64,000 bases of DNA from a candidate division WOR-3 bacterium (lineage in GTDB: Bacteria; Hydrothermota; Tepidihabitantia; Tepidihabitantales; Tepidihabitantaceae), in NCBI GenBank assembly GCA_013177935.1, contig JABLXZ010000002.1, positions 248,001 to 312,000 on the forward strand, given 5' to 3'. The notes under the pieces are model-generated. The model ran no database searches. It was not told the origin of the DNA and saw only the letters and a program-made list of their open reading frames with translations. The position numbers were made by a program, and so were the translations under genes. The stretch's first letter is position 1. Each line of letters starts with the position of its first letter. Shown one piece after another: positions 43,207 through 51,464 of this stretch.

Positions 43207-44211
43207 ATGCGTCAGAAGGAGTATCAGGCGCCCGAGGATGTTTTTGCTGATGTAGCGTCCAAACGGCTCCGTTCGGTTTATCTGTTTTACGACAGTGAAC
43301 CGCTTTTTGTTGAGGAGTTTGTCCGGCTTTTAAAGGCAAAGTTGCTAATCCCCGGGCTGGAAGTTTTTGATTTTGAAAAGATTGATGCACACGAGGTTCG
43401 GGGTGATGTTGTCGGAACGATTGAGGCGGCGGCACGGCAGTTGCCGGTCGCAGCACCGCGGCGGCTGGTGGTGGTTGAGCACTTAGAGGAGTTGCGCAAG
43501 GAGGCGCTGGAAAAGTTGTGCGGGGTGTTTGTTAGTTTGCCAGATTCGGTGACGGTGGTGGCAAGTTGTGAGTATGAAAAAGGGTTGAAGGAGGTTTTTA
43601 AGAAAGCCGGTGTGGAACGGTTTGTGGTGCAGTTGCGGGCGCCCGAGGGTGATGGGCTGGTGCGGTTGTTGAAAAGCTGGGGTGAGGCGGCAGGGCTGAA
43701 GATTGACGATGGGGCGGCACAGTGTTTGGTGGAGGTGTGCGGGAGTGATTTGCGGTTTCTTAAAGGGGAGATGGATAAATTGGAGACGGTGCTGGATGCA
43801 GGAGAAAAGGTTACCGAGGATGTGGTAAAGCGGTATGTCAGTTCAACGCGGGTGTTTGAGTTGCAGGAGTTTATTCGTATGGTGCGGGAGCGCAATGCCG
43901 CAGCGGCGCTGCGTTTGCTGCGACGGCTTGAGGAGAAGGGCGAGGAGCCGTTGCGGATTGTGGTCAATTTAGGTTATGCGCTCTTGAACTGGTTGCGCAA
44001 ACCGGACTATTATACGAAAGAGATGCCGTGGGGTGAAGGTGCGGTCCGGACCCGGCGCCTGTATAAGGCGATTGACGCACTTTACGAAATCAACCGGCGG
44101 ATTGTTTCCGGCCATCCGGAACCATTTGCTTTACTTGATATGTGGCTGGTCTGGGCGCTGGGACCCGGGAGAACAAGAGAAGCGGTGAAAGGAAGGTCGA
44201 GTTATGAGTGA
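43207..44211 (+). CDS. holA: DNA polymerase III subunit delta
   Basis: 334 aa, normal for HolA. The family layout is visible: VYLFYDSEPLFVEEFVR near the N-terminus, a middle LPDSVTVVASCEYEKGLKE segment and a C-terminal helical collar region (SSTRVFELQEFIRMVRERN). The delta subunit opens the sliding clamp and loads it with the other clamp loader subunits. It overlaps leuS by eight bases, the common leuS-holA neighbourhood but in reverse order to E. coli. Confidence 0.9.
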   Translation: MRQKEYQAPEDVFADVASKRLRSVYLFYDSEPLFVEEFVRLLKAKLLIPGLEVFDFEKIDAHEVRGDVVGTIEAAARQLPVAAPRRLVVVEHLEELRKEALEKLCGVFVSLPDSVTVVASCEYEKGLKEVFKKAGVERFVVQLRAPEGDGLVRLLKSWGEAAGLKIDDGAAQCLVEVCGSDLRFLKGEMDKLETVLDAGEKVTEDVVKRYVSSTRVFELQEFIRMVRERNAAAALRLLRRLEEKGEEPLRIVVNLGYALLNWLRKPDYYTKEMPWGEGAVRTRRLYKAIDALYEINRRIVSGHPEPFALLDMWLVWALGPGRTREAVKGRSSYE

Positions 44212-46666
44212 TTACTCAATAAGAGAAATAGAGTTGAAATGGCAACGGTTCTGGGATGAAAAAGGGGTTTTTAAGACGAATCCCAACCCGAAGAAAAAGT
44301 ACTATGTCTTAGAGATGTTTCTCTACCCTTCGGGCGATATGCATCTAGGTCACGCCCGCAATTACTGTATCGGTGACTGCGTGGCACGGCTCAAGATGAT
44401 GCAGGGGTTTGATGTTTTGCATCCGTTTGGCTGGGATGCGTTCGGTCTGCCCGCGGAAAATGCGGCGATTGAGCACAACATCCCACCCTGGGTCTGGACC
44501 TTTGATTCGATTGACCTGTGCAAGAGAAATCTCAAACTGTTAGGCATCGGCTATGACTGGGACCGGGAGGTTACGACCTGTCGGCCCGAGTATTACCGCT
44601 GGAATCAGTGGTTGTTTTTGAAGTTTTATGAACGGGGGCTGGTATACCGCAAGGAGGCTTATGTCAACTGGTGTCCGCGCTGCCAGACGGTGCTGGCGAA
44701 TGAGCAGGTGGTAGAAGGCAGGTGTTACCGTTCGAGTTGTGCGGCGCCGGTGGAGAAGAAGAAATTGACCCAGTGGTTTTTCAAAATCACCGATTATGCC
44801 CAGGACTTGCTGGACGGAATTGAGGAGTTGACGGGCTGGCCCGAGAGTGTACGGGTGATGCAGCGCAACTGGATTGGCCGGTCCGAAGGGATTGAGGTCG
44901 ATTTTCAACTGGACGACGGCACGAAAATTCCGGTGTGGACCACCCGGCCTGATACGCTTTACGGAGTAACCTTTCTGGCGCTGGCACCGGATGCGCCGCT
45001 GGCAGAAACAATTGCCCGGGGCACACCGCAGGAACAGGCGGTCGCAGAGTTCTGTCACCGGGTTTTGATTCAGCCTGAGATTGAGCGGACCGCTGCGGGT
45101 AGAGAAAAACAGGGGATTTTCACGGGCAAGTTTGCCCAAAATCCCTTGACCGGCGAACGGGTACCAATTTACATTGCGGACTTTGTGCTTGCCAGTTATG
45201 GAACCGGAATGGTGATGGGTGTGCCCGGACACGACCAGCGGGACTTTGAGTTTGCCCGGAAGTATCAAATTCCGATTAAAGTGGTAATTGTGCCTGAAGG
45301 CAAAACGCTTTTGCCCGAAGAAATGACCGCTGCCTACACCGAACCAGGGGTGATGGTCAACTCCGGTCCGTTTGACGGCACACCTTCGGAAAAGGGGATT
45401 CAACTGGTGATTGAGGAACTGGAAAGGCGCGGAATTGGCCGGCGCAAGGTACAGTACCGGCTGAAAGACTGGCTTATCTCCCGGCAGCGCTACTGGGGCA
45501 CACCGATTCCGATGATTCACTGCCCGCACTGCGGCATTGTTCCGGTTCCCTATGAGCAGTTGCCGGTCCTTTTGCCGCCCGAGGTCAAAGATTACAAACC
45601 CAAAGGCAAGTCGGTCCTTGCCGGAGTGGAGTCGTTTATCAACACCACCTGTCCGAAGTGCGGTGGTCCGGCGCAGCGCGACCCGGATACGATGGACACC
45701 TTTGTTGACTCTTCCTGGTACCATCTGCGCTACACCGACCCGCACAACGACCAACTGCCCTTTACCCGGGAGAATGCGGACAAGTGGTTGCCGATTGATG
45801 AGTACATCGGCGGTATTGAGCACGCCTGTGGCCATCTGATTTTCTTCCGATTTTTTACCCGGGTTCTGCATGACCTCGGGATGGTTTCGGTAAAAGAACC
45901 CTGCCGGGTTTTGCACACCCAGGGGATGGTTTCGCTGGAAGGTAAGACGATGTCTTCGTCCCGGCGCCATGGGGTGTGGGTTGGACCGTTTGTTGAGGAG
46001 CACGGTGCGGACTGTGCCCGGCTCGGGGTACTCTTTGCCGCACCGCCCGAGAAGCCGCTGGAGTGGTCAAATGAACTGGTTACCGGTGTCAAGCGTTTTA
46101 TCGCTCGAATCTGGCGGCTGTTTGAAGATGCGGGTTATCAACCGCCGCCGGAAAAACTGGCGGTGGACAAATTGAGCGCCGAGGAGAAAACACTTTACAT
46201 CCGACTGAATCAGACCCATAAGAAGGTGATAACCGATGCCGAGAACTTCCAGTTTAACACCGCAATCAGCGCGCTGATGGAGTTCCTGAATGAGCTGTAT
46301 CTGTTCCCGGACCGGAATTCAGCGGTGTTTAAGTTTGCGCTGGTGCGGTTTGTTAAACTTTTGGCGCCGTTTGCGCCCCATCTGAGCGAAGAGTTGTGGC
46401 ATCGTTACTACCCAGAAAAAGGCTCGATATTTACCGAACCAATGCCGGAATGGGATGAGCGGTTTGTGCACTTTGACACGATTGAGATACCAATCCAGGT
46501 CAACGGCAAACTGCGGGGTAAGGTGGTTGTGAGCCGGACAAGCGGTGAGGAGGAGGTGAAAAAGGCGGCACTGGAAAGCAAAGATGTCGCACCCCATATT
46601 GAGGGGAAAGAGGTGGTGCGGGTGGTTTTAATACCGGGCCGGGTGGTAAACATCGTGGTCCGTTAA
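44204..46666 (+). CDS. leuS: Leucyl-tRNA synthetase
   Basis: 820 aa. The HIGH motif is HLGH (47-50) in YPSGDMHLGHARNY. A zinc-type insertion (NWCPRCQTVL, CYRSSC), an editing domain with TTRPDTLYG and DQRDFEFARKY, and a KMSKS-region variant KTMSSSR are visible, followed by the anticodon-binding domain. In the variant the second lysine of KMSKS is Ser, as in several class I synthetases. It charges tRNA-Leu. It is coupled to holA. Confidence 0.95.
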   Translation: MSDYSIREIELKWQRFWDEKGVFKTNPNPKKKYYVLEMFLYPSGDMHLGHARNYCIGDCVARLKMMQGFDVLHPFGWDAFGLPAENAAIEHNIPPWVWTFDSIDLCKRNLKLLGIGYDWDREVTTCRPEYYRWNQWLFLKFYERGLVYRKEAYVNWCPRCQTVLANEQVVEGRCYRSSCAAPVEKKKLTQWFFKITDYAQDLLDGIEELTGWPESVRVMQRNWIGRSEGIEVDFQLDDGTKIPVWTTRPDTLYGVTFLALAPDAPLAETIARGTPQEQAVAEFCHRVLIQPEIERTAAGREKQGIFTGKFAQNPLTGERVPIYIADFVLASYGTGMVMGVPGHDQRDFEFARKYQIPIKVVIVPEGKTLLPEEMTAAYTEPGVMVNSGPFDGTPSEKGIQLVIEELERRGIGRRKVQYRLKDWLISRQRYWGTPIPMIHCPHCGIVPVPYEQLPVLLPPEVKDYKPKGKSVLAGVESFINTTCPKCGGPAQRDPDTMDTFVDSSWYHLRYTDPHNDQLPFTRENADKWLPIDEYIGGIEHACGHLIFFRFFTRVLHDLGMVSVKEPCRVLHTQGMVSLEGKTMSSSRRHGVWVGPFVEEHGADCARLGVLFAAPPEKPLEWSNELVTGVKRFIARIWRLFEDAGYQPPPEKLAVDKLSAEEKTLYIRLNQTHKKVITDAENFQFNTAISALMEFLNELYLFPDRNSAVFKFALVRFVKLLAPFAPHLSEELWHRYYPEKGSIFTEPMPEWDERFVHFDTIEIPIQVNGKLRGKVVVSRTSGEEEVKKAALESKDVAPHIEGKEVVRVVLIPGRVVNIVVR

Positions 46667-46676
46667 GGAGGTTATG

Positions 46677-47093
46677 ATGAAGGGAGTTTTCTGGTTTCTC
46701 CTGATAGTATTGGCGTTTTTGTTCGGGCTGTTGATATTTAACTTCACCCGGCAGCGGGTGAAACAGGCAGGGCTGGTGGTTTTTGAGGTGACCGCAGAGT
46801 CTATTCAGGCGTTTGAGCGCCGGGTTGCAGAACTGGAAAGCAGTGCGGTGGTGCTGCGCAACCGGCTGAGTTCATCGGCGTTGATTGAGCGGATTTTCCT
46901 CAACCGCCGGCTTGACTATCTTGAAGGGCAGATTCGGGACCTGAAGACGGCACTGGCGCAGTGGCGCGCCTCTAAGGATGTCAAGTCAGCAGCCGATATC
47001 TATCGCCAGTGTCTTTTGCTTTATGGCAAGGCGTCCGGCGTTTGTGACCTGCTGGCAACCGATACCCTGCTACCAGCAGAAAAGGTGAGGTAA
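46677..47093 (+). CDS. Single-pass membrane protein with coiled coil
   Basis: 138 aa from ATG 46677 (ATG 46674 also possible), behind AAGGAGG. One N-terminal helix (about 5-22) is followed by a heptad-rich segment (about 38-95) likely to form a coiled coil and a short C-terminal region with two cysteines. I do not recognise a family. It lies between leuS and guaA, and its stop is directly followed, in the same frame, by guaA. Confidence 0.65.
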   Translation: MKGVFWFLLIVLAFLFGLLIFNFTRQRVKQAGLVVFEVTAESIQAFERRVAELESSAVVLRNRLSSSALIERIFLNRRLDYLEGQIRDLKTALAQWRASKDVKSAADIYRQCLLLYGKASGVCDLLATDTLLPAEKVR

Positions 47094-47096
47094 GAA

Positions 47097-48626
47097 CTGG
47101 AAAAGGTTTTAGTCTTAGATTTCGGCTCCCAGTACACCCAGTTAATTGCTCGGCGCATTCGGGAGTTGCGGGTTTTCTCCGAGATTGTGCCTTTTAACAT
47201 CGCGGCTGAAGAGATATTGAGCCGTCAGGCGCGGGCGCTCATCCTTTCCGGTGGTCCGGCAAGCGTGTTTGAGAAGAAGGCACCTTTACCGGACCCGGCG
47301 ATTTTCAGTCTGGGTATCCCGATTCTCGGGATTTGCTACGGGATGCAACTTACCGCCTATCTTTTAGGGGGAAAGGTGACGCGCGGGGGTGCGCGGGAGT
47401 ACGGCGGCGCGCAGTTTGAGAAGGTTGGGTCGAGCCCGCTTTTTGCCGGGTTACCAGCGCGGTTTTCGGTGTGGATGAGCCATGGCGATTCGGTGACCAG
47501 AGTGCCTGCCGGGTTTGAGAAGTTGGGCAGGACCGGGCATCTTGCCATCGCGGCAATGGCACAGGAGTCACGGCGCATTTACGGGGTGCAGTTTCATCCG
47601 GAGGTGGAGCACACGCCACTGGGAAAGAAGATTCTGGCGAACTTTCTTTTCCGCATCGCCCGGTGCCGGCCGGAATGGACAATGCAGGAGTTTATTGCCG
47701 AAAAGACCGCGGAAATCAGAAACACGGTGGGGAAAAAGCGGGTGTTGTGTGCGGTATCGGGCGGGGTTGACTCAACAGTTCTCGCCACATTGCTTTACCG
47801 GGCAATTGGCCGGCAACTGGTAGCGGTTTTTGTTGACAATGGACTTTTGCGCGCCAGGGAACCGGAGACGGTGTTAAGGACGCTGCGGCGCCGGTTACCG
47901 GTGCGGTTTGTGCCAGCAGCAGAACGGTTTTTAACCCGGCTCAAGGGTGTTACCGACCCGGAAAAGAAGCGGAAAATTATCGGCAATGAGTTTATCCGGG
48001 TGTTTGAAGATGTGGCAGGGGACCTGGGTGGAATTGAGTTTCTGGCGCAGGGCACGCTGTATCCGGACCTGATTGAGTCGCGCTCGGCGTTTGGCGGCCC
48101 TTCGGCAACAATTAAGACCCATCACAATGTGGGCGGTTTGCCCCGGGATTTGAAGTTTAAACTGATTGAGCCGCTAAAGGAACTGTTCAAAGATGAGGTC
48201 CGGCGTTTAGGACGGGCGCTGCACATCCCGAAGGCGATTCTTGAGCGGCACCCGTTTCCGGGACCCGGGTTGGCGGTACGCATCCTGGGTGCGGTGACAC
48301 CGGAGCGGCTGAAACTGGTGCGTGCCGCCGACGAAATTTTCATCACCGAGTTGCACCGTTCAGGTTACTACCACAAGGTCTGGCAGGCGCTGTGTGTGCT
48401 TTTGCCGGTGCGTTCGGTTGGGGTGATGGGTGATGAGCGGACCTATGAGAATGTTGTTGCCCTGCGCGCGGTCACATCAACCGATGCGATGACCGCAGAT
48501 TGGGCACGACTGCCAGAAGATTTGCTTGCCCGCATCGCCGCCCGTATCACCAATGAGGTGCCGGGAATCAATCGGGTGGTTTACGACATCTCCTCCAAAC
48601 CGCCGGCAACGATTGAGTGGGAGTAG
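47097..48626 (+). CDS. guaA: GMP synthase (glutamine-hydrolysing), CTG start
   Basis: 509 aa if begun at CTG 47097. The amidotransferase N-terminus VLVLDFGSQYTQLIARR lies before the first TTG (47166), so the start must be earlier. Between the upstream in-frame TAA (47091) and this motif, CTG is the only NTG codon. GGTGAGG (47084-47090) sits six bases before the CTG. Other marks: the catalytic Cys in GICYGMQ (about 80), VQFHPEVEHT, the ATP loop SGGVDST and ATIEWE at the end. It converts XMP to GMP with glutamine nitrogen. Confidence 0.93.
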   Translation: MEKVLVLDFGSQYTQLIARRIRELRVFSEIVPFNIAAEEILSRQARALILSGGPASVFEKKAPLPDPAIFSLGIPILGICYGMQLTAYLLGGKVTRGGAREYGGAQFEKVGSSPLFAGLPARFSVWMSHGDSVTRVPAGFEKLGRTGHLAIAAMAQESRRIYGVQFHPEVEHTPLGKKILANFLFRIARCRPEWTMQEFIAEKTAEIRNTVGKKRVLCAVSGGVDSTVLATLLYRAIGRQLVAVFVDNGLLRAREPETVLRTLRRRLPVRFVPAAERFLTRLKGVTDPEKKRKIIGNEFIRVFEDVAGDLGGIEFLAQGTLYPDLIESRSAFGGPSATIKTHHNVGGLPRDLKFKLIEPLKELFKDEVRRLGRALHIPKAILERHPFPGPGLAVRILGAVTPERLKLVRAADEIFITELHRSGYYHKVWQALCVLLPVRSVGVMGDERTYENVVALRAVTSTDAMTADWARLPEDLLARIAARITNEVPGINRVVYDISSKPPATIEWE

Positions 48627-48912
48627 TTAGAAAGCATACCGTGCCTGATACCGTTTAGCAGTTTACCATCGGCTAAATAGTTGTAGGTGTTAAAGGATGT
48701 AAAAGGGGCTTCTTACCATTTTTCCCTTCGATAAAAAGAGCGGAGTGAGTGGAGATGTTTTTTCCTTGTTGTCAGGGCAAGGGAGAACGGCGGGGTAATG
48801 GATACTGCCCCGGAAACGGTCCAGTGGGCGGTGGGTGGTGCCGGGTAAGTTTATGATATATTGTAAGTTATCAGAAAGGCGGTGAATTTTTTGTCCGGGC
48901 GGGGTCTAAACT
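48627..48912. other. 286-bp intergenic region between convergent genes
   Basis: No gene recognised. ATTTTTCCCTTCGATAAAAAG (48719-48739 region) and a following TTTCC...GGGCAAGGG unit may be a worn copy of the dyad repeat. No clear terminator was found. Confidence 0.3.
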
Positions 48913-50025
48913 TTATATGGGCTTTTCAACCACCCGGTACTTTTTGTACACTTCACCACCCAGTTCCCGGTCAAATTCGTTGATGAGCCAGTTGTCTTCA
49001 AGGTTCCAGGACAGTTCGCACCATTGATAGCCATTTTGCCGCATATACCTTTCGGTTTCGTAGAAGAGAAGAACCGGTAAGCCAAGCCGGCGGTACTCGG
49101 CTTTGAACCCGAATACAATCGCCCGGGCGCCGGTTATTTTCCGGCGGTAGTAGAGGAATTTTAACATTCCGATAAGTCCCAGCTTACCGTTTAGATGCTT
49201 TAAAACCTGATTCATATCGGGCAAAGTGATGGCGAGTCCAGCCGGTTTGCCCTGATAAAAGGCGAAAAGGACCATATTGGGGTCGGCAAAGGTTTTCAGG
49301 TTCTGGGCAAGGAGGTTCATCTCCTTTTCGGTCATCGGTGAAAATCCCCAGTTCTTTTCCCAGGACGCGTTGTACAGTTCCTTAATGATTGCCATCTCCG
49401 CGGGCAGGTTTTTCATATTGATGGGTCGCACCGTGATATTGGGATTGGCGCGCAGCCGTTCGGCAAGCGCGACGAGTCTTTCCGGCATCGGGGTTGAGGC
49501 GTATTTAATAAAGGCGAGGAGGTCTTTAGCCTTGACGAATCCGTAATTTTCAGCGAGGCGCAGGTAATAAGGCGGGTTGTAGGGCATCATCAAAGCGGGT
49601 GGCTTGTCGTAACCTTCCAAAAGGAAGCCCCACTCATCGTTGGAAGAAGGACTCATTGGTCCGCGCAGCCGGTTCATCCCGCGCGTCTTGACCCATTGCG
49701 CGGCGGCGTCAAACAGCCCGTTTGCCACATCCTGGTCGTCCACACATTCAAAAAAGCCAAACGAACCAAGTTTTTCGTCCCAGAGGTTGTTGTAGTTGTG
49801 GTCAATTTGCGCCGAAATTCTGCCCACCACTTTACCGGCATTTTCGGCGAGGAACAGGGTGCCGATGGCGTGCTCCCAGAACGGGTGGTGCTGGAAGTCA
49901 AGGAGTGCGGCGACCTCTTTCTTAAGCGGCGGTACCCAGTACGGGTTTCCCCGGTACAGGACAAAGGGCAGGTCGATAAACTGCCGCAACTGTTGTGAGG
50001 TTTTAACCTCAGTGACGGTGACCAT
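48913..50025 (-). CDS. GNAT-fold acyltransferase-like protein (YghO-like)
   Basis: 370 aa. The order LPFVLYRGNPYWVPPL (N-terminal), FLAENAGKVVGRISA, and the later DEWGFLLEGYDKPP and MPYNPPYY segments match a widespread group of double-GNAT-like proteins, sometimes called YghO. There is no experimentally known substrate to my knowledge. It is the last of three genes on this transcript, after two lipoproteins, and overlaps the preceding gene by 17 bases. A role in modifying an envelope component is possible but only from context. Confidence 0.78.
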   Translation of the reverse strand: MVTVTEVKTSQQLRQFIDLPFVLYRGNPYWVPPLKKEVAALLDFQHHPFWEHAIGTLFLAENAGKVVGRISAQIDHNYNNLWDEKLGSFGFFECVDDQDVANGLFDAAAQWVKTRGMNRLRGPMSPSSNDEWGFLLEGYDKPPALMMPYNPPYYLRLAENYGFVKAKDLLAFIKYASTPMPERLVALAERLRANPNITVRPINMKNLPAEMAIIKELYNASWEKNWGFSPMTEKEMNLLAQNLKTFADPNMVLFAFYQGKPAGLAITLPDMNQVLKHLNGKLGLIGMLKFLYYRRKITGARAIVFGFKAEYRRLGLPVLLFYETERYMRQNGYQWCELSWNLEDNWLINEFDRELGGEVYKKYRVVEKPI

Positions 50026-50605
50026 CAGTTTCCGGCGGTAAAGCGTTGATTGAGTCGATATACGCCTGAGGCAAGCCGGTGGAATCGGTAATTGTCCAGA
50101 CCGCGCGTTGTACCATGCCGAGATGCTGGGAGATGTCCTTGTTTTTAACCAGTTGCGCCAGTTGCTGGAGGTCAGGGTTGTCAGTTAAAGGTCCAAGAAG
50201 AAAGGTGTCGGCTTCGGTTGGTATCTGACGGTAGCGGTTACAGCAGAACACACCGACGACAACGCTGGTCCGGGAAGGGTTGGCGGTGATAAAATGGTCT
50301 TTAAGAACAATTACATGCTGGGTGCTGTTTTTTCTGGAGGTGAAGAGTAAGCCACCAGGCAGGGTGTCGTAAAGGGTATTGGTACCGGTTGCCTCACAGA
50401 TAAGTTCCAGGGTATAAAGCCCCTGGTCGCTGAACAGGCGGCGGTTGCCTATGATGGTGATGGTGTTGATGCCCGGGTTGAGGGAAAAAGGGGTGCCGGT
50501 GGGTTCAAAATCGGTGGGTGGGAAGAGGTTGTCGCAGGCGGCGAGGAGCAGAAGTGCGGTAGCGCCGAGGCGCAGAAGAGCGGAGGTAATTTTGAGTTTG
50601 CTCAC
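50009..50605 (-). CDS. Lipoprotein, paralogue of the next upstream gene
   Basis: 198 aa. The signal peptide ends in LLLLAAC (lipobox, Cys about 24), so lipidation is likely. The mature part shares a pattern with the neighbouring lipoprotein: LPGGLLF against MPAGLVF, then a polar loop, and VQRAVWTITDSTGL against VQDAVYEITDGDGL at the end. I recognise no family. It overlaps the acyltransferase-like gene downstream and the lipoprotein gene upstream, so all three are coupled. Confidence 0.7.
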   Translation of the reverse strand: MSKLKITSALLRLGATALLLLAACDNLFPPTDFEPTGTPFSLNPGINTITIIGNRRLFSDQGLYTLELICEATGTNTLYDTLPGGLLFTSRKNSTQHVIVLKDHFITANPSRTSVVVGVFCCNRYRQIPTEADTFLLGPLTDNPDLQQLAQLVKNKDISQHLGMVQRAVWTITDSTGLPQAYIDSINALPPETDGHRH

Positions 50606-51186
50606 GGCAGTTGTTTCAAAAGCGTTCGGGTGGTGTCGGTAAGTCCGTCGCCATCGGTGATTTCGTAAACCGCATCCTGGACCAGTTCCACAGCATCAAT
50701 GTTGTTCAGGTTTTTGGGTTTGAGGATGGTGAAAAGTTCGTTGAACTCCCGCTCCCAGACCTGAATGTCAATTTCGTAGGTCATATCTTCATCCGGTTCG
50801 TCTAAATCTTCGTTGCAACCATAGGTGGGCAGAAGGATTGTTGTATCCTGGTCAGGGGGCACCGAAAAAGAAAACTCCTGGACCAGCATCATATACTGAT
50901 ACTCGTGGTCCAGAGGCGAAAATACCAATCCGGCTGGCATCTTGACGGCGATACGGTTGGAGGTGGTGTTAAGCAAGGCAGCCTGGAGCGGCATCAGCGA
51001 GAATGTTGTCTCCTCACCCAAGCCTCTGATTTCCCGCACGGTAATGCCTTCGGGTAACTGGTATGGTTTGCCGGGGATGGGCTCGAATGCGCCCCGTTCC
51101 CACTGGCGCTCGGGCAGTTTTTCGCAAAGGGTCGCGATGCTAAACAGCCCGGCAAGGAGAAGTACATAAATTTTAATGCGTTTCAT
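50602..51186 (-). CDS. Probable lipoprotein, first gene of a three-gene transcript
   Basis: 194 aa from ATG 51186 (ATG 51189 is directly upstream). The signal stretch MKRIKIYVLLLAGLFSIATLC ends in a plausible but imperfect lipobox. It is homologous in layout to the next lipoprotein; both have a beta-like middle (MPAGLVFSPLDHEYQ) and a C-terminal YEITDGDGL. The promoter places transcription start at the second ATG. Function unknown. Confidence 0.7.
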   Translation of the reverse strand: MKRIKIYVLLLAGLFSIATLCEKLPERQWERGAFEPIPGKPYQLPEGITVREIRGLGEETTFSLMPLQAALLNTTSNRIAVKMPAGLVFSPLDHEYQYMMLVQEFSFSVPPDQDTTILLPTYGCNEDLDEPDEDMTYEIDIQVWEREFNELFTILKPKNLNNIDAVELVQDAVYEITDGDGLTDTTRTLLKQLP

Positions 51187-51192
51187 CATTAC

Positions 51193-51221
51193 AGGTTAGA
51201 CAGAAATGAGCCTTTTGTCAA
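51193..51221 (-). promoter_or_regulatory. Promoter for the lipoprotein operon (leaderless type)
   Basis: Minus strand TTGACA (51216-51221), 17-base spacer, TAACCT (51193-51198). The expected +1 is near 51186, the A of the second of two adjacent ATG codons. The -35 abuts the dyad-repeat array. Confidence 0.45.
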
Positions 51222-51456
51222 ACCCTCTCCTTTTCCCCTCCCATAAAGGGAGGGGAATGATGCAGGTTGTGATTCTTCCATAAAGGGAGGAGAATGATAG
51301 AGATTGTGGTTCTTCCAGAAAAGGGGGAGGATGCAGGTTGTGGTCCTTCCATAAAGTTAGGGGAATAATGCAGATTGTGACTCCTCCCGTAAAGGGAAGC
51401 GGTAACGATTCTTTCCCTCTCCCGTTGTGGGAGAGGGTAGGGTGAGGGCGTAAGAA
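51222..51456 (+). repeat. Dyad-repeat array, about 37-bp spacing, between lipoprotein and kinase genes
   Basis: The lead unit CCCTCTCCTTTTCCCC, then TCCCATAAAGGGAGGGG is followed by units anchored at 51278, 51315, 51349 and 51387, with linkers such as ATGCAGGTTGTG. The array closes with CCCTCTCCC-GTTGTG-GGGAGAGGG (51415-51436) and GGGTGAGGGCG, the reverse complement of the CCCTCACCC form seen at 4817. It may separate the lipoprotein and kinase transcripts. Confidence 0.8.
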
Positions 51457-51464
51457 GGCGCGAG

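Noticed and set aside
47166-48626. guaA starting at TTG 47166
   Set aside because: This start would remove the conserved amidotransferase N-terminus, which is intact in frame upstream.
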